Source: Drechslerella dactyloides
Lineage: Eukaryota; Ascomycota; Orbiliomycetes; Orbiliales; Orbiliaceae
Reading direction: 5' to 3'
Assembly: GCA_020064725.1 (NCBI GenBank)
Contig: JAGTWJ010000006.1
Coordinates: 248,001-312,000 of the forward strand
Length of the DNA stretch: 64,000 nt
How positions within the stretch are numbered: the stretch's first letter is position 1; every line of letters begins with the position of its first letter. Both the position numbers and the translations under genes were made by a program. Below, piece by piece: positions 12,593 to 24,235 of the stretch. The notes below the pieces were generated by a model. It ran no database searches. It worked only from the letters and a program-made list of their open reading frames with translations, and was not told the DNA's origin.

Positions 12593-13321
12593 ATGAAGCA
12601 ATCAATCTTTGCTATCGCTACCCTTTTAAGCCTTATTCAGGCGTCGCCTACACCGCAAGAACTCGCGAAGAGAGACAACCTTTCACTATTCGTCCCAATT
12701 TTCGCAGGTTATGACAAGACCACTGGCTCTGCCAACTCTCAGGGTACCAGAGATATCCCCCAGCCTTACGACGAAGCAAACTCCCGCGAGGCCTGCGCTA
12801 CCAAATGCAAAAATACCGCCAACTGCGCGTGTTTCAACATCTACGTTGAAACTATCGGCAGCACTGCTACGGCCAAATGTGCCCTCTATAAAGCTCCGTC
12901 AGGCATAGAGCAAGCGACCAATCCCGGTGGCCAGTCCCGTGTCGCGGGAGGGCCTCTCACTGAGAAGAGCAAATCTGCCTTGTATTGCTTAAGCTCAGCC
13001 GTATCCGCCAACTATGACATAGCCGGATATACTTATACGTGCTATCCAAATGCATATACCGCCGGTCCTGTACTCGACTATTCGAGTGAATCCGTGACAC
13101 TAGCGGGATGCGCTGCTTGGTGCGACTATCATAACGCAGAGGGCACATCTTGTCCGTTCTTCAATTTCTATAAAACCTACAAGGACGGTGCGTTCCAGTA
13201 CGCGACTTGCAGAATTTCTCAAGTCGCTCGCACTGCCGCCGATGCTACCAACGTCGGACCCACGGACGACACTGGCACGTATCTCTACACCGAATCCTGT
13301 GGCTACACACGCACGGTTTGA
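12593..13321 (+). CDS. Secreted two-module PAN-like cysteine-rich protein, paralogue 4
   Basis: A single exon of 242 residues; function unknown; predicted to be secreted. The signal peptide covers about residues 1-18 (MKQSIFAIATLLSLIQAS), and a Lys-Arg site follows at 26-27. Module 1 carries C68-x3-C72, C78, C80 with FNIYV after it, and C96-A-L-Y. Module 2 carries C150, C173-x3-C177, C187 with PFFNFYKTY after it, C206 and C236 in ESCGY. The two halves look like diverged copies of one unit. Paralogue 3 has the same order: signal peptide, Kex2 site, two modules, ESCG end. The gap between C-x3-C and the next cysteine is only 9 residues here, against 18-19 in the other three copies. Start choice is secure. 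Confidence 0.83.
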   Translation: MKQSIFAIATLLSLIQASPTPQELAKRDNLSLFVPIFAGYDKTTGSANSQGTRDIPQPYDEANSREACATKCKNTANCACFNIYVETIGSTATAKCALYKAPSGIEQATNPGGQSRVAGGPLTEKSKSALYCLSSAVSANYDIAGYTYTCYPNAYTAGPVLDYSSESVTLAGCAAWCDYHNAEGTSCPFFNFYKTYKDGAFQYATCRISQVARTAADATNVGPTDDTGTYLYTESCGYTRTV

Positions 13322-16300
13322 TTGAGAGAAGTGGATGTGATTTATCTGCGTGTAGCTTGAGCATCTTGCATGGGATTATAATAATAATCGATTGATTCTC
13401 CATAATAATGTATAGTGGGAATATGAGGGCTTAACCGCTAGCCGCGTCGGCGGTAATAGTTACAAATGGCTCGAATATATTTCCCTCGTTTGATTACTCT
13501 CAATCCAGAAGTATCATTTTCTTTAGTCGTTATTTGGCTGATACATGCGGATACGGTCAATGGTATACTGTCCTTAATCTGAGCCAAAAACGGCAGTTTT
13601 TATTATCCAGTTATAGAATTAATAACGTTAGACATACATACAATAAGACTAAAAGAAAACGACAGTTCCATTATGTCACTGATGCCGGCAGTTAGCAGTG
13701 TCAAGCCAGAGGTCCACAGTAACGCAAGTTCTAGAAGCGCAATCTAAGCGATCTCTTCGTATCGTACGACAGAGTTGTCATGGATGTTGTGTTTAAGGAT
13801 AGCATTAATTTTACAAGCGAGGGTTGATACTGGATGCCGAAGTATGGGCGTTTGCTTGTGGCCTGGATGGTTGGTTTACTGTATACAAGCAGCTGCCTAC
13901 GTGCCATAGGCCTGGGGTCCATGACGGCTACGCATATTCCGAGTGCTTCCGCCTTAAACGCGAAACTTCACGCAAGACTACACCGTTGACAATGGCCTTG
14001 ATCGGGGCACTTGCCCGGGCCGGGGGGGATGATAAAAACACCCGGCGAGGTCGACGTCCGGTGTGAGCGGTTTTGTACAGGCGAACGGGCCAAGGTCGGC
14101 CCCCAGGGCCCGGGCACTGGCCTAATCCAGAACACATTCCAAGATGTGTGTATAAAAATTGCCACCAAATCATAGCTCATAATAATTGGAGGATAGGCTG
14201 GGCATCGTCAGAAATCAAAAGTTGGTCCCGAGCCACTGGATGTTTTGGGAATTTGTTCCATAACTCGATCCTTCCATTGTACCAGCGTAGACGTTATTGT
14301 GCTGGTATATCCTAAAATGATACAGGGCTTAGTGGGTCAGAACGCATGGATGCCGTAGCGCATGCGGTGTTAAACTCTGGAGTTGGATAACATCCCTGCA
14401 CCAAGCCTAATCAATGCTAGGCAGCTGGTCGGTTAGCGAATAAAACGGCTCGCAGCCCTCGCGAGGTACCTGTACATCCCGATTAACCGGTCGGAGCACT
14501 GTTCCGTAAGTAACTCTTTGGGAGAGTTGTACCCGTTGCGACTGATACCCGAGAGTATGTCCCCTTTGGCCGACTGGAATCGGACTCAGGGTACAGAAGT
14601 GACATGTGCCTTCGTATCTCACCCTCTCCATTCTTTGGACAGCGGAGCAGCTGCAAAGCTCGGACCATTATGGCCATAGAACTCGTATTTTGGTAAAATT
14701 CCGGAGGTCCGTGCAGCTGTACGTCAACTTTGCCGAAGTTCCTCAGTGATTATACCGACCCACATGTAAGCATGCACGCACGAAGATGTATGCCTCAAGT
14801 AGGCTGTCTACCTAACGTACATGCGTTTTCGCTCAGGCTCCCGACAATAAATGTTGCCGACACCCTGATCACTTCACGCATTGGGCTAACTATGCATCCT
14901 GTAATGTAATAACAGCTGTACATGGTCTCCAATTTCATAAGCGCCATTTTATTGCACTATCCCCAGAATAGCAACAACAGAATAATACCTTTATTGCATG
15001 ATGCAGAAGTCACTATTTGCCTCCAATTGTCGCCGGGAGCAATTATCTCCGGTAAAGGAGTAAATCGGCTCTGGCAAACCAATTCTGGTACCATACGTGC
15101 AAATGGAAGCCTATGTGCCGGAATGTTCCGTTCAGCTTTGAAAATGTATTCTGGAATCGATTCTGCCCAAAGTCCAGAATGGTGTTTCCGGCGCGCCTTT
15201 AGGGATGCTCTGCATGATGGCAGGGCTGAGCGAAACCTCCAAGACTCGGCGAACCCCAATTCGGCGGCTCAACAGCCGCAGCCTCCCGACGAGCCGAGAA
15301 ATTTAGTGGGCCAAGGACTACAGGGATGGTCGCTTACAGGGATGTATCGTGATTCCGAACAACGACGGGATTCGCGAGGCTCGTGCATGACTGCAGCTTG
15401 CCTCGCAATCTTGTCGCCTGGTGGCCATCGCTCTCGCCCCACCATGGATTCCCACTCGCAAGTTTTTGAGAAACTCAATCGCATTGAATCGATCTCCACT
15501 GTCAATGTTTTGTCATTACGTAAAAGATACCATGACGTTTGCTTTTTCATTTGCCGCCAATAGGCCATAGGGGCGCCGTCGAGCAAATTTTCAGCCGCAA
15601 TGGCCAACCCTTTGGGTGGGAAATACAATTCTGCAGGCAGAAGTTTTGGGCGACGCCATGGCGCCTCACTATTCGAGCCTCCTTCAAAGATAGTTTCGGG
15701 GACGCAACCCTCCGAGCTTGCTTCAAAGATTACAACTAAAGGGCAGCCGGAGTCGGTATAGCTAACCGGTTCGTCGTTCCCAATTCCTCAATCGGCCGTG
15801 TCGCCAAATCCAGAAAGCGCGGTGATGGCTTCGAATGAAACCTTCGCCGTTAGCCAGCATCCTGATTCGTCCTTAGCGGAAGGCGCCAAGGAATCCCTGA
15901 ATGCGAAATTGAATGCGGCTAGCGGCGATAAAGACCTGCTAGTTTTGATTATGCAACGGCGTCCAACGCGAGCATCGATTCAATTAGTCCACAGCTCCGT
16001 GCCACATCATGCATGCGAATGTATAATTCGGAAAGAAGCTCCGAAAACAGTTGCTACCAACAGAATAGTGACCTGGCTCCGCAAGACAAGCTAATGCCTG
16101 TAGTTACCGAACCACACGCTCCGATGGCCGTAGTTATGTAGTTATGAGATCTGCGCGGATCGCCTTATGGCTCTACCTACCTCGTCGCGTATGATATCAC
16201 AGTTACGTCCATTATGCTATCTTGGGCGTTGTCCTTGCTAGGATATCTCAGAGTTCTCGGAACAGGAAGAACATTGGCAAATATGGATGTAGGACAACTG

Positions 16301-17638
16301 GTATGATATTCTTCGCATATATTACTGCAGGAGGATGCAAAGCACAACTGACGCGCTGTCGCGTTGAGGAATGGAAGCAGCTGCAGCTGCAGCCACGATT
16401 ATTGGGCTGACTTGGGCAATGCGTGGCGATCGACCCTGCAAGGCGGTTTCCGGAGGCTCACATTTCGAATTTCTCTCGACGAGAATTTAGTAGTCCGGCC
16501 TGCGACAATTATGTTTCCATCGTCCGTCCAAGAAGCAAAATACTAAGCGCTAAAATCAAAAGAGTACATTGGTAGAGAAAGGTCCAAGGTGACCGATTTT
16601 CCAAATTTGCCAAGTCACTGGTGTATTTCTTCTCTCGTGGATCGGACGCCGTAACGTTCTCCAGTCCGCGTAGGTGTTTTTACTTTTAGTGATGTGTTGT
16701 CAACGCCGGAGGCTAATGCATTTGGTAATTTCCTGATTTTGGGCACTAGCCTGCACCTTGGCTTCCGGCCTGTGTATCACCAAGTTAACAAAACTTCACG
16801 AGATACTAGCGCTCCATGTTCCTCAGCCGCATCATACTAATGTCCACTGCATATCGCAGGAGCTAGCTCTGAGAGATACCTTATGCCAGGGGATGGTGAC
16901 ACGTTACCCAGTTGGAAAAAACGAAAGTTTCAAGGAGCCATTTCCATCTTTAGTTAACATGGCCCTTACAGCGTCGCGCTAGCCAGTTAATAGGCGGCAA
17001 TCCTTGCATTTCCCCCTTACAGTCCTCCTTATTGTTATTAGGGTCGCCCTCTCTCAGGCCCTCAACTTCGCATGATACTAGTCTCGAGGCCAGACTGTTT
17101 CCATTCGGGTTGCGCCGCGAGCTCGCTGTTTCTCAGCGGCGAGCAAGCGGCTGACCCCGAGACTGGCACCATGCGAGAAGTGAGCTCGCGGCGTAATTCT
17201 TCTGATGCTTCATGCAAGGGCGCGCTAAATAACGTGATTCTATTATCATTTCATGAATGAAACAATTTACTTGTCGGATTCCATGCGTATTGCAAAAGAC
17301 CATGCATTGCAATCATGTTCAAGGGTCAGTCTTGACACCGGATTCAAGGGCCAATTGCCGGTCTACGGGTTTTAGATACTCTAGATATTCGCATAGTGCA
17401 GCGCAGATGGAGAGCGTGGTGTAACACGAACAAAAATGTGCTTCGTGAACCGTAGCGCTCAGGAAGCCTGAGTGACGGTAATTATCCTCTTACCAAAGCC
17501 AACTAGCGAAATCTTAGTGTTTAAAGTGTATGAGACAAAAGCAACTGATTATTCTGAGGGAGTCTCTATTGAGAAGACTTCAGACGAGTTTCTGGCGGGA
17601 CAATATACTGTAGACCCTAATACCCCGCGTAGGCGACT
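13322..17638. other. Gene-poor stretch with a GC-rich patch, no supported gene
   Basis: About 4.3 kb without a gene I can support. Frames at 14922-15563 (+), 15269-15628 (-) and 15798-16094 (+) are longer than expected in AT-rich DNA, but they overlap on opposite strands and show no motif. They may be eroded remains of a mobile element; I cannot identify which. A compact GC-rich segment (about 14005-14125) contains a run of seven G and several CCCGGG-type blocks. Confidence 0.45.
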
Positions 17639-19580
17639 TTATCCAACTGTCATACCCGTATAGTCATCTACTCCGCCATCTTTTTCTCCACGATCTCCTT
17701 CACTTTCATGTGCATCCCCGCTCCCATGTTCCCCCAGAATACCCAATACCAACTGTCTATCCTCTTCTCTAAACAGCCTCTTAACAACTCCTTGCACTTC
17801 ATCGTCAGCAGCATCATCTTCGCCCATCTTAACCCTCTTCCTCGCTCTTTTCCGCGCCTTCTTCCCCACCCGCGGCATAAGCGCATACACAGCGATAAAC
17901 CGCCTCGCATCAACCACATCCACCAGTCGCGGCAACGTGCGTAGAGCATCCAGCAACGCGCTGCCCACTCCTCCGACTGCGACTGTAAGCGCCGTTTGTA
18001 GCAGATAGATAGACCATAGTCCAGCGTATAGCTGCGCGAGTAAATGTACCCGTGCCCACGTCCACTGATCTGTCGTGATATCCAGCGTCTCGGACGTTTC
18101 TCGTGGAGGTGTGATCGCGGCTAGGAGTGCTAGAATATCGTATTTATCCAGCGGCGAGTTGGAGCGGCTGTACTCTGTGATCACAAGCTGTACTGCGTAC
18201 GAGAGTGCGGGATGCACGTTGTCCAGCTTTTTCTGTGCGGCTATATTACCTGCTAGTTTCTCAGCAGCGTCGGCGGTCTGTGTGTCGGCGTGTAAAGTGA
18301 TGTACCGATGTGTGACACCTGCTGCCTTGCGGCAGGCTTCCGCTGTCATCGTCCCGGAATTGAAGAGTAAGCTGTACGCCAGCCGTCGTATCGGGGGCCC
18401 GACGTTCCACGCTGACTTTTTCGCCACATCTTCGAGTAGGACGGGGAGGTAAACCGTCACGTCTACCTCCTTCGCCCGTGGGTGCGTAAGGCGGTTGAAC
18501 CGCTGAGACCGATAGACAACTTCTGCAACTCGAGAGTCCAGCAAGACAGCCGGCGGGCGACTCGCATCACTAGGCGAGAGGGGTGGGAATAGGTCATGAG
18601 GTGGGAGCGTGTACTGTTCTCGAAAGACACGGGAGACAGACACGTTCGCCAGAAGTTTCCCACGTTCCGTAATCGCAGATGGAGTCGTAGACGGGAATGT
18701 GGAGAGCAGTTTCGCAGCTCGTACTGTCTCATGATGCAATACCCATGCGAAGCGCAGTAGATTCCCTTCCCCGCCGAGTAGCCGGTCGATTTCCGCTGGC
18801 GACCACAGCGTGACTTTAACGCGACTCCGTAGCCTACCGTTCAGATCACCAGCGTCCCCAGCACCTGTACCGGCGTCGAGAGACGGCTGGATATCCTCGA
18901 ACAGCACGTCGCCGAGTAAGGCGACACGCGTGTGCTGGGTGCACGGATAGACCAGCAGATCGCTGTCCGCCGTGAATACCACCGCCTCTTCACCGGCTCG
19001 CCCGCCCTCACACGCGGCACCCGCGCAGAAGGCATCAGCTTCGCCGGGAACAGTGCGTATGACATCCCGATATCGCTCGTGCGAGCATACAGCGTCGGTG
19101 AATGCAGCAATTAGGAACGGCGGTGTTGGCGTCCAAGGCGACTTGCGTAGATCGACGGCAGCCGGCGAGAGTGTACGTAGCCGGGAAGTATCAGTGATCG
19201 CACTCTGGATTCGAGAGGTACGCGTATCGGTTTTGTAGGACGGCAGGTGGCCGTCGATGAAGATTTGTGTGCTGTCAATGAGACTATTGTCAGCAGATGC
19301 CAGACGCGTTATCAACCACGGGTGGAACGTACATTGTGAATCCAGCCTCTAGATTCTCTAGCCATTGAACCACAGCTTGTTGATAAGCTGCATAGTCGAA
19401 GGCGAGGACCTCGGCAGTCCTGTCGCTGAAGGTCTTCACGCAGCAATTGAAGACGAAATGTGCGAGTGCAGAGCCATCAATGACCGCCGAAGGTCGCCCA
19501 TCAGCGTTATTGGAAGAGAAGGATTTAGTTTCCGGCCGACGTAGCTTCTCGAGCGTCGATAGAAGATGAGGGATGCCCAT
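17639..19580 (-). CDS. Asteroid / XPG-like PIN-domain nuclease
   Basis: Likely a FEN1/XPG-related nuclease of the fungal Asteroid-domain type; the substrate is not known. Exons are 19333-19580 and 17639-19283. The 49 nt intron has a GTACGT donor, a CTGAC branch point and a TAG acceptor, and the phases agree, giving 630 residues. The protein opens with MGIPHLL, the hallmark of the XPG N-region, where the start must be near-terminal. Next come IDGSALAHFVF (residues 33-43) and, just after the splice, FIDGHLPSYK, matching the usual D-G-x-L-P-x-K. Further acidic signatures are GEADAFCA and VFTADSDLLVY, the usual metal-binding positions. The C-terminus is rich in Lys/Arg and then Glu/Asp. The metallophosphoesterase gene ends 142 bp upstream on the same strand. 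Confidence in the family is high. Confidence 0.8.
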
Positions 19581-19721
19581 GCCACCACCGGCAGCAGCTG
19601 CCGAAGACGCGACTGAATAGACAAAGTTGAAGTAGACGTTGAAGTTGGCTGAATTCGGAATACCACGCAACGCAAAAACTCAACTACACGAGAATACAAG
19701 ACGAACGAAGAACCGGTGACG

Positions 19722-21127
19722 CTACCCTCCCTCCACATCGTCTTCCCATACCTCCAGATCGATATCTACGACCACGGCCTTATTGACACCCCGATATGGG
19801 TATTTTCCCCGCCGTATAGCCGCATTCACCATCAGCGTTTCCCCATCACGCAGACCGGCTCCGCCAAACATCCTGGTGCGTGCAGTGACGTCCACAAGAC
19901 TCATCTTACCGTTAATCCTGTCGTCAACGGCACCGGGGTCCCGCCATTCCATCTGCGCATGATCGTGAGTGCAGCTGCCGACTTTCGACACCAAACTCTT
20001 GACACTTCCTCTCCGTACTGCAGAGGTACCGTCGCTCGCTGTGGCAGCTTCATCCTCTGTGGTATCGGATGGCAAAGGGAAACTGCCACCGTCCTCCTGG
20101 CCATCTGTGTAAGAGCACGCACATCCTTCTTCCATGCCTACGACATGTCGGCTGTCCTGCCACTTCACCCTCTCCGCGCCGCGTCCGTCGTGAACGTGTC
20201 CGAAAACATGCAACGACGGCCTGACTCTCCAACAAGCTTGTCGTAGCGCCTCGCATCCGTTACTCGTTGCCGCCACGCCTTTGCCAATTTGAACTGGCGC
20301 TCCGTCTAGATGGGCATACGGTGGGCCGTGGGTGATGAGGACATCAGTGCCGGCAGGTATGGCGTCCCAGATGTCCTCGCTTTCGGTGGATTGGTGCGGA
20401 GGGTATTGAAATGCCCAGCGTGGCGTAGCCGTGTCGTCATCGACCTTTGCGAGTTTAATAGGCGTATACGGCGAGCCGAAGACGGTGAATTGTGTATGTG
20501 GGCCGTTTGGTGATGAGAGACGTACTCGCTCAGAAGTGTGGTTTAGGAATGTGACGCCTGGTGGGAGCAATGGTAGCGAGAGGAGAGATAAGCTATCAGT
20601 TGGCCGTTCAGTGGCAGAGTGGAAGTTATGTCCGTGAGCGGCGTAGAATGTTGGATCTAGTGTCAAATCATGGTTTCCTATGAGTCTGTTGTTAGTCTAA
20701 CGGTCATACCCTTCTTAATAGTCCACGATAGTCTGATATCGAAAGTTCGTAGTAACTGCTCGTCCAGAACCTCGACACTCGATATGGGCTTACCGGCGAT
20801 GATGATGGCACACTCCACTACACCGTCTTCCACTAACCTGCCAATCCACTGTACCGTCTTCTGCACCTCGACGAACGCCCCCTGCTTCGTCATATCGCCC
20901 GCGTGAATGAGCACGTCACCCTTCGGCACCTTGAACCCGCCGTCGTAAGGGTTCAGATTATGCGTATCCGACATACACACGAACCGCGTCTTCTTTCTCT
21001 TCTTCCCGTCCTGCACGGGTTCTTCACACGTACGAGATGCCATGACGTTGGAGCGGACGTGCTGGAGCGGGATTGTGGCGGACGGTCGCTGGCGAGAGGG
21101 GTAGAGCCATGGACACAGCTTCGGCAT
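19722..21127 (-). CDS. MPPED-type calcineurin-like metallophosphoesterase
   Basis: A phosphoesterase that should hydrolyse phosphodiester or phosphomonoester substrates using two metal ions; the physiological substrate is unknown. Exons are 20794-21127 and 19722-20677 with a 116 nt intron, giving 429 residues. The splice rebuilds the metal-binding motif AGNHDLTLD from both exons, which confirms it. The full set of motifs is present in order: SDTH (D-x-H), HAGD (GD), GNHD, THGPP and GHVHDG. This order and spacing match the MPPED1/MPPED2 (239AB) group. Family members are often about 300 residues. The extra length lies in an acidic, serine/alanine-rich insertion after the GHVH motif and before the C-terminal strand. 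An alternative start at 21043 would remove 28 basic residues of uncertain value. Confidence 0.82.
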
Positions 21128-21802
21128 GCGTGACGTCAGTAGCGTAATTACGCGTGTATCAGTCAGCTGATATAATCCGGACAGGCTGAGAGACTACGTT
21201 GTTTCGACGTAGTACAGGCGTATACGTATCTGGAGCGAGCGACTGTATTCATCCTTGGTGATGTGAGAATGTAGATGGGAGAGCAGTGCTTAGGATGCTT
21301 CTTGACGTGTTTTCCGAGATGCAGATTAGCGTTCGCGGATCTGTTGCGGTTTTGTCTGCTCAACGCTCGAATTCCAAAATACCACGCGTCTATAAGCATT
21401 AGCGAAGGTGAGGCGTCTGGGGCTCGCGGAGGTATGGAAGCTGTAATACGAGCCTCGTATGGACGGTGCATGGTATCATGATAAAATGACTCTACTTATG
21501 CGTTTTACGAAATGGTGGTTGGGTTTTGAACTGGTTTTATTTTTGATGATTCAGAGCGAGTCAAGGCAAGATAGCAGCCAGGACTGTCGAGAATGATCAC
21601 AAGTTATAAACAGGCATAGAAGCAAGTTGGATAATAACAGTAATGCACAATCCCTCCACTGAGGACTGCAGCTTGATGATTAAACCTCGTAATGAACAAA
21701 GGAGACAAGAAAAGTTCGACCGATAGTCAACATATTCACAAAGGAAAAAAAATATCATGAAGAAACGGTAATTAGAAACCAATCCTCCACATCATCGCCT
21801 AT
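21128..21802. other. Intergenic, nothing recognised
   Basis: About 675 bp between the metallophosphoesterase start and the end of the surface-protein gene, both on the minus strand. Only short opposed frames are present. Confidence 0.5.
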
Positions 21803-22978
21803 TCACAAGATCCCCATAAAGACGACCATCAAGAAAAGACCAAGACCTGTCCCGATGAATCCTCCCTTGTTGACCTTCATGCTCGTGGCAGACCCAGCGT
21901 ACGGAGGAAGATAGTAAGGCGGGGCAGTCGGATATGTGTTGTTTCCACCTGGCCCAGCAGGAGTTGGCGTGGTCATGTTCCCAGGCGGGTAGTATGCGGG
22001 ACCGGTCGGGTACGGCTCTGGAGACGGAGTCTCAGGCTCATACACGGACGCGGGGGTAGTGTACTCGTAGGGGACGGGAGTGAGGGTAGGAGTGTATGGG
22101 ATGTACCCGGCGTCGGAGGAAGACGGAGGGCACGAAGTGGTGGTGAGGGTAGTGTAGTAGCCTGGGACAGAGGACGGGGCTGGGCCATACGTGGAAACAG
22201 TAACCTCGAGGGTGATGGTGGAGTCGATCGTGGAAGTCAAAGTTTCGGTCGGCTCCTCCGCGGGGTAGTAAGGGACCGATCCGTACCCAGTGGGGACCGG
22301 AGTCCCGACTGGCTCGGAGGACGGGGTGCCATTGTACCAACCGGGGGTGGAGGCCTCACCGGAGGAGCTGGGCTCGGGGTGCCAAACCGGCTTGGTGGGT
22401 TCGTCTGGGGAATGGGGAATCAGTATGGGAGAGAGAAGTGGCGATGGCGATGATGATGGGCAGGGAGATACTTACATGGAACCGTGGGCTCAGCGGGAAC
22501 AGAGCTTTGGTTGTACTCCCAAGTGGCAGATTCACAGTCGGTCGTGGGGACCGCTGCAATGCTGGACTCGGACTCTTGAAGCCAGTCAGCACCGGATCTC
22601 ACCTTTGTGCAGCAAGGAAGAAAGAATGGGGATGAGAACTCTAACGAAGGGAGGAGAGAGGGGTATCATTTTTTTGACGCGTGTGAGAAGGGACATACTG
22701 GAGACATGACGAAGAACTTGAGCTCGTCGATGAGACTACGCGTCAATGACTGATGGAGCAACTGCATCCACCGGTCACGAACGACAAATTCATCATCGAC
22801 ATCAAGCTACAGGAGAGAATGCACGCGTCTTAATTACGATGTGGGAAGGCAATTGGGGCATCTACGGGACGCGATCTCGAAGGAATTCGAATGGTCATCA
22901 CTTACCCCATCCATAGGGAGCCGCCAGAGCACCAACGCTCATGAGAGCAGAGCAAAGCAAGATAGTGGTCGACTTCAT
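21803..22978 (-). CDS. Pro/Thr/Ser/Tyr-rich surface protein, probably GPI-anchored
   Basis: Likely an extracellular or cell-wall protein; no catalytic domain is seen. The phase-consistent model has exons 22906-22978, 22699-22735, 22476-22597 and 21803-22404, 277 residues. Exon 1 encodes a clean signal peptide (MKSTTILLCSALMSVGALAA). The middle is dominated by Pro, Thr, Ser and Tyr with Y-x-P-P and P-T-P clusters, typical of O-mannosylated wall proteins. The last about 20 residues are hydrophobic after a Gly-rich stretch (NKGGFIGTGLGLF), fitting a GPI signal or a terminal membrane anchor. Exon 2 (37 nt) is uncertain: a longer open frame in the same place (about 22699-22800) would not keep phase with exon 1. 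The upstream DNA is a strong polypyrimidine tract on the coding strand, suggesting high expression. Confidence 0.68.
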
Positions 22979-24235
22979 CTTGACAGAGGGAGAACAAGAA
23001 CGTCTTATTAACGAGAGTCGTGGTTGTGAAGAGAGGAGATTGGTCTGAAGGCTGGGAGTGCGAGAGAGAAGAGATGATCTGGGTGCGTTGGTGAAGAGGG
23101 GAGAAGGAAGGAAGAAGAAAGAGAGAAGGGGAGAAGGGGAGGCGGAGGGCAGAAGGCCATCCTTTTATCCTCAACTCGTGGCTACCGCCATCATCTTTGG
23201 AAACGTAAAGAGGGCTGGCGCCCTATCTACGTTTGGAACTGGTGATTCTGTCTCGGCGTGCTGCCAGAAACATCAATAGCTGTTGCTTTGGATACATTCC
23301 AGAAATCTAGCACCCTAGAGAGTATCATGGAATCAACTCCAGCATTGTGTTATCTTGAGGCTCACTCGTCGACTCCATTCAAAACTTCACCCTTCCAGCC
23401 TGACGAGCTACCTCCCATTACGAGATCAAATATCTATACCACCAAACGACATAGAGCACTTTCTGATCTTAGCGGATCCGGATATCCAAAACATATCATG
23501 GAGAGGAGCAGGTATGAAACACAAAGTTGATTGCACGCTCAGACCCTGGCCTCTATAAGGCCTGGCAAGAATGCTTCCTGTTCCCGCCAATATTGGAATA
23601 ATGGCTCAATACTAATCTGAGAGCCTCATTCGCAACGATCTAGTAGTCCTGCTCGCTCGTGCGAGTTATAAATATCGAGCTATACAACCGTCGAAATATA
23701 CCTCATCTTCACGCGTGTTGTGTCGGGCTATTCTTCGATATCGCGAGAGCCGCACGTGTCATGCGGATAATCAGACCAATGATTCATGCTGGCTCCATGT
23801 CCCCCAAGCCTAGTGTCACGGTATGTCTCAAACCAATGCTCTCTAGGAGCCGGTCCTATGAAGGTTCCCAGCGATAGGTGTCGATGTACCATCCACACGG
23901 GGGATAATAGGACCTATGGATGTCATGCGTTCGAGGAATCTTCTCACAGTTGCGAGCTTGAGGTTCAACGCGCTAGACTTACAAGTAGTAGACGATTACA
24001 TACATACGTATACTCACCGGCTTAGCGAACAGTAAAATCGTGCCTGGGCTGAATACGAAGTACTACTTAGTAGCTAGCAGGAATGGCTGCATCTTCGCAA
24101 ATATTGCTTTATGAAACATGTATAAATATTCACGAGTCGTGGAACAACGCCACGGACATAAGAGATTCTGTACAGGGATGCCCGAGCGGCATACCAGTCA
24201 TTCATTTCTAGGGAAGGATAGCGACAGTTCTAAAC
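22979..24235. other. Intergenic region between divergent genes
   Basis: Apart from the polypyrimidine promoter near 23.1 kb, this 1.26 kb holds only short frames (for example 23258-23530) without domains. It serves as promoter space for the minus-strand surface protein and the plus-strand kinase. Confidence 0.5.
23092..23170 (-). promoter_or_regulatory. Polypyrimidine tract and TATA-like box upstream of surface-protein gene
   Basis: On the coding (minus) strand 23092-23155 is almost pure C/T. A TATA-like GATAAAAGG lies immediately upstream at 23161-23170, about 185 bp from the ATG. CT-rich blocks next to the transcription start are common in strongly expressed genes of filamentous fungi. Confidence 0.45.
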
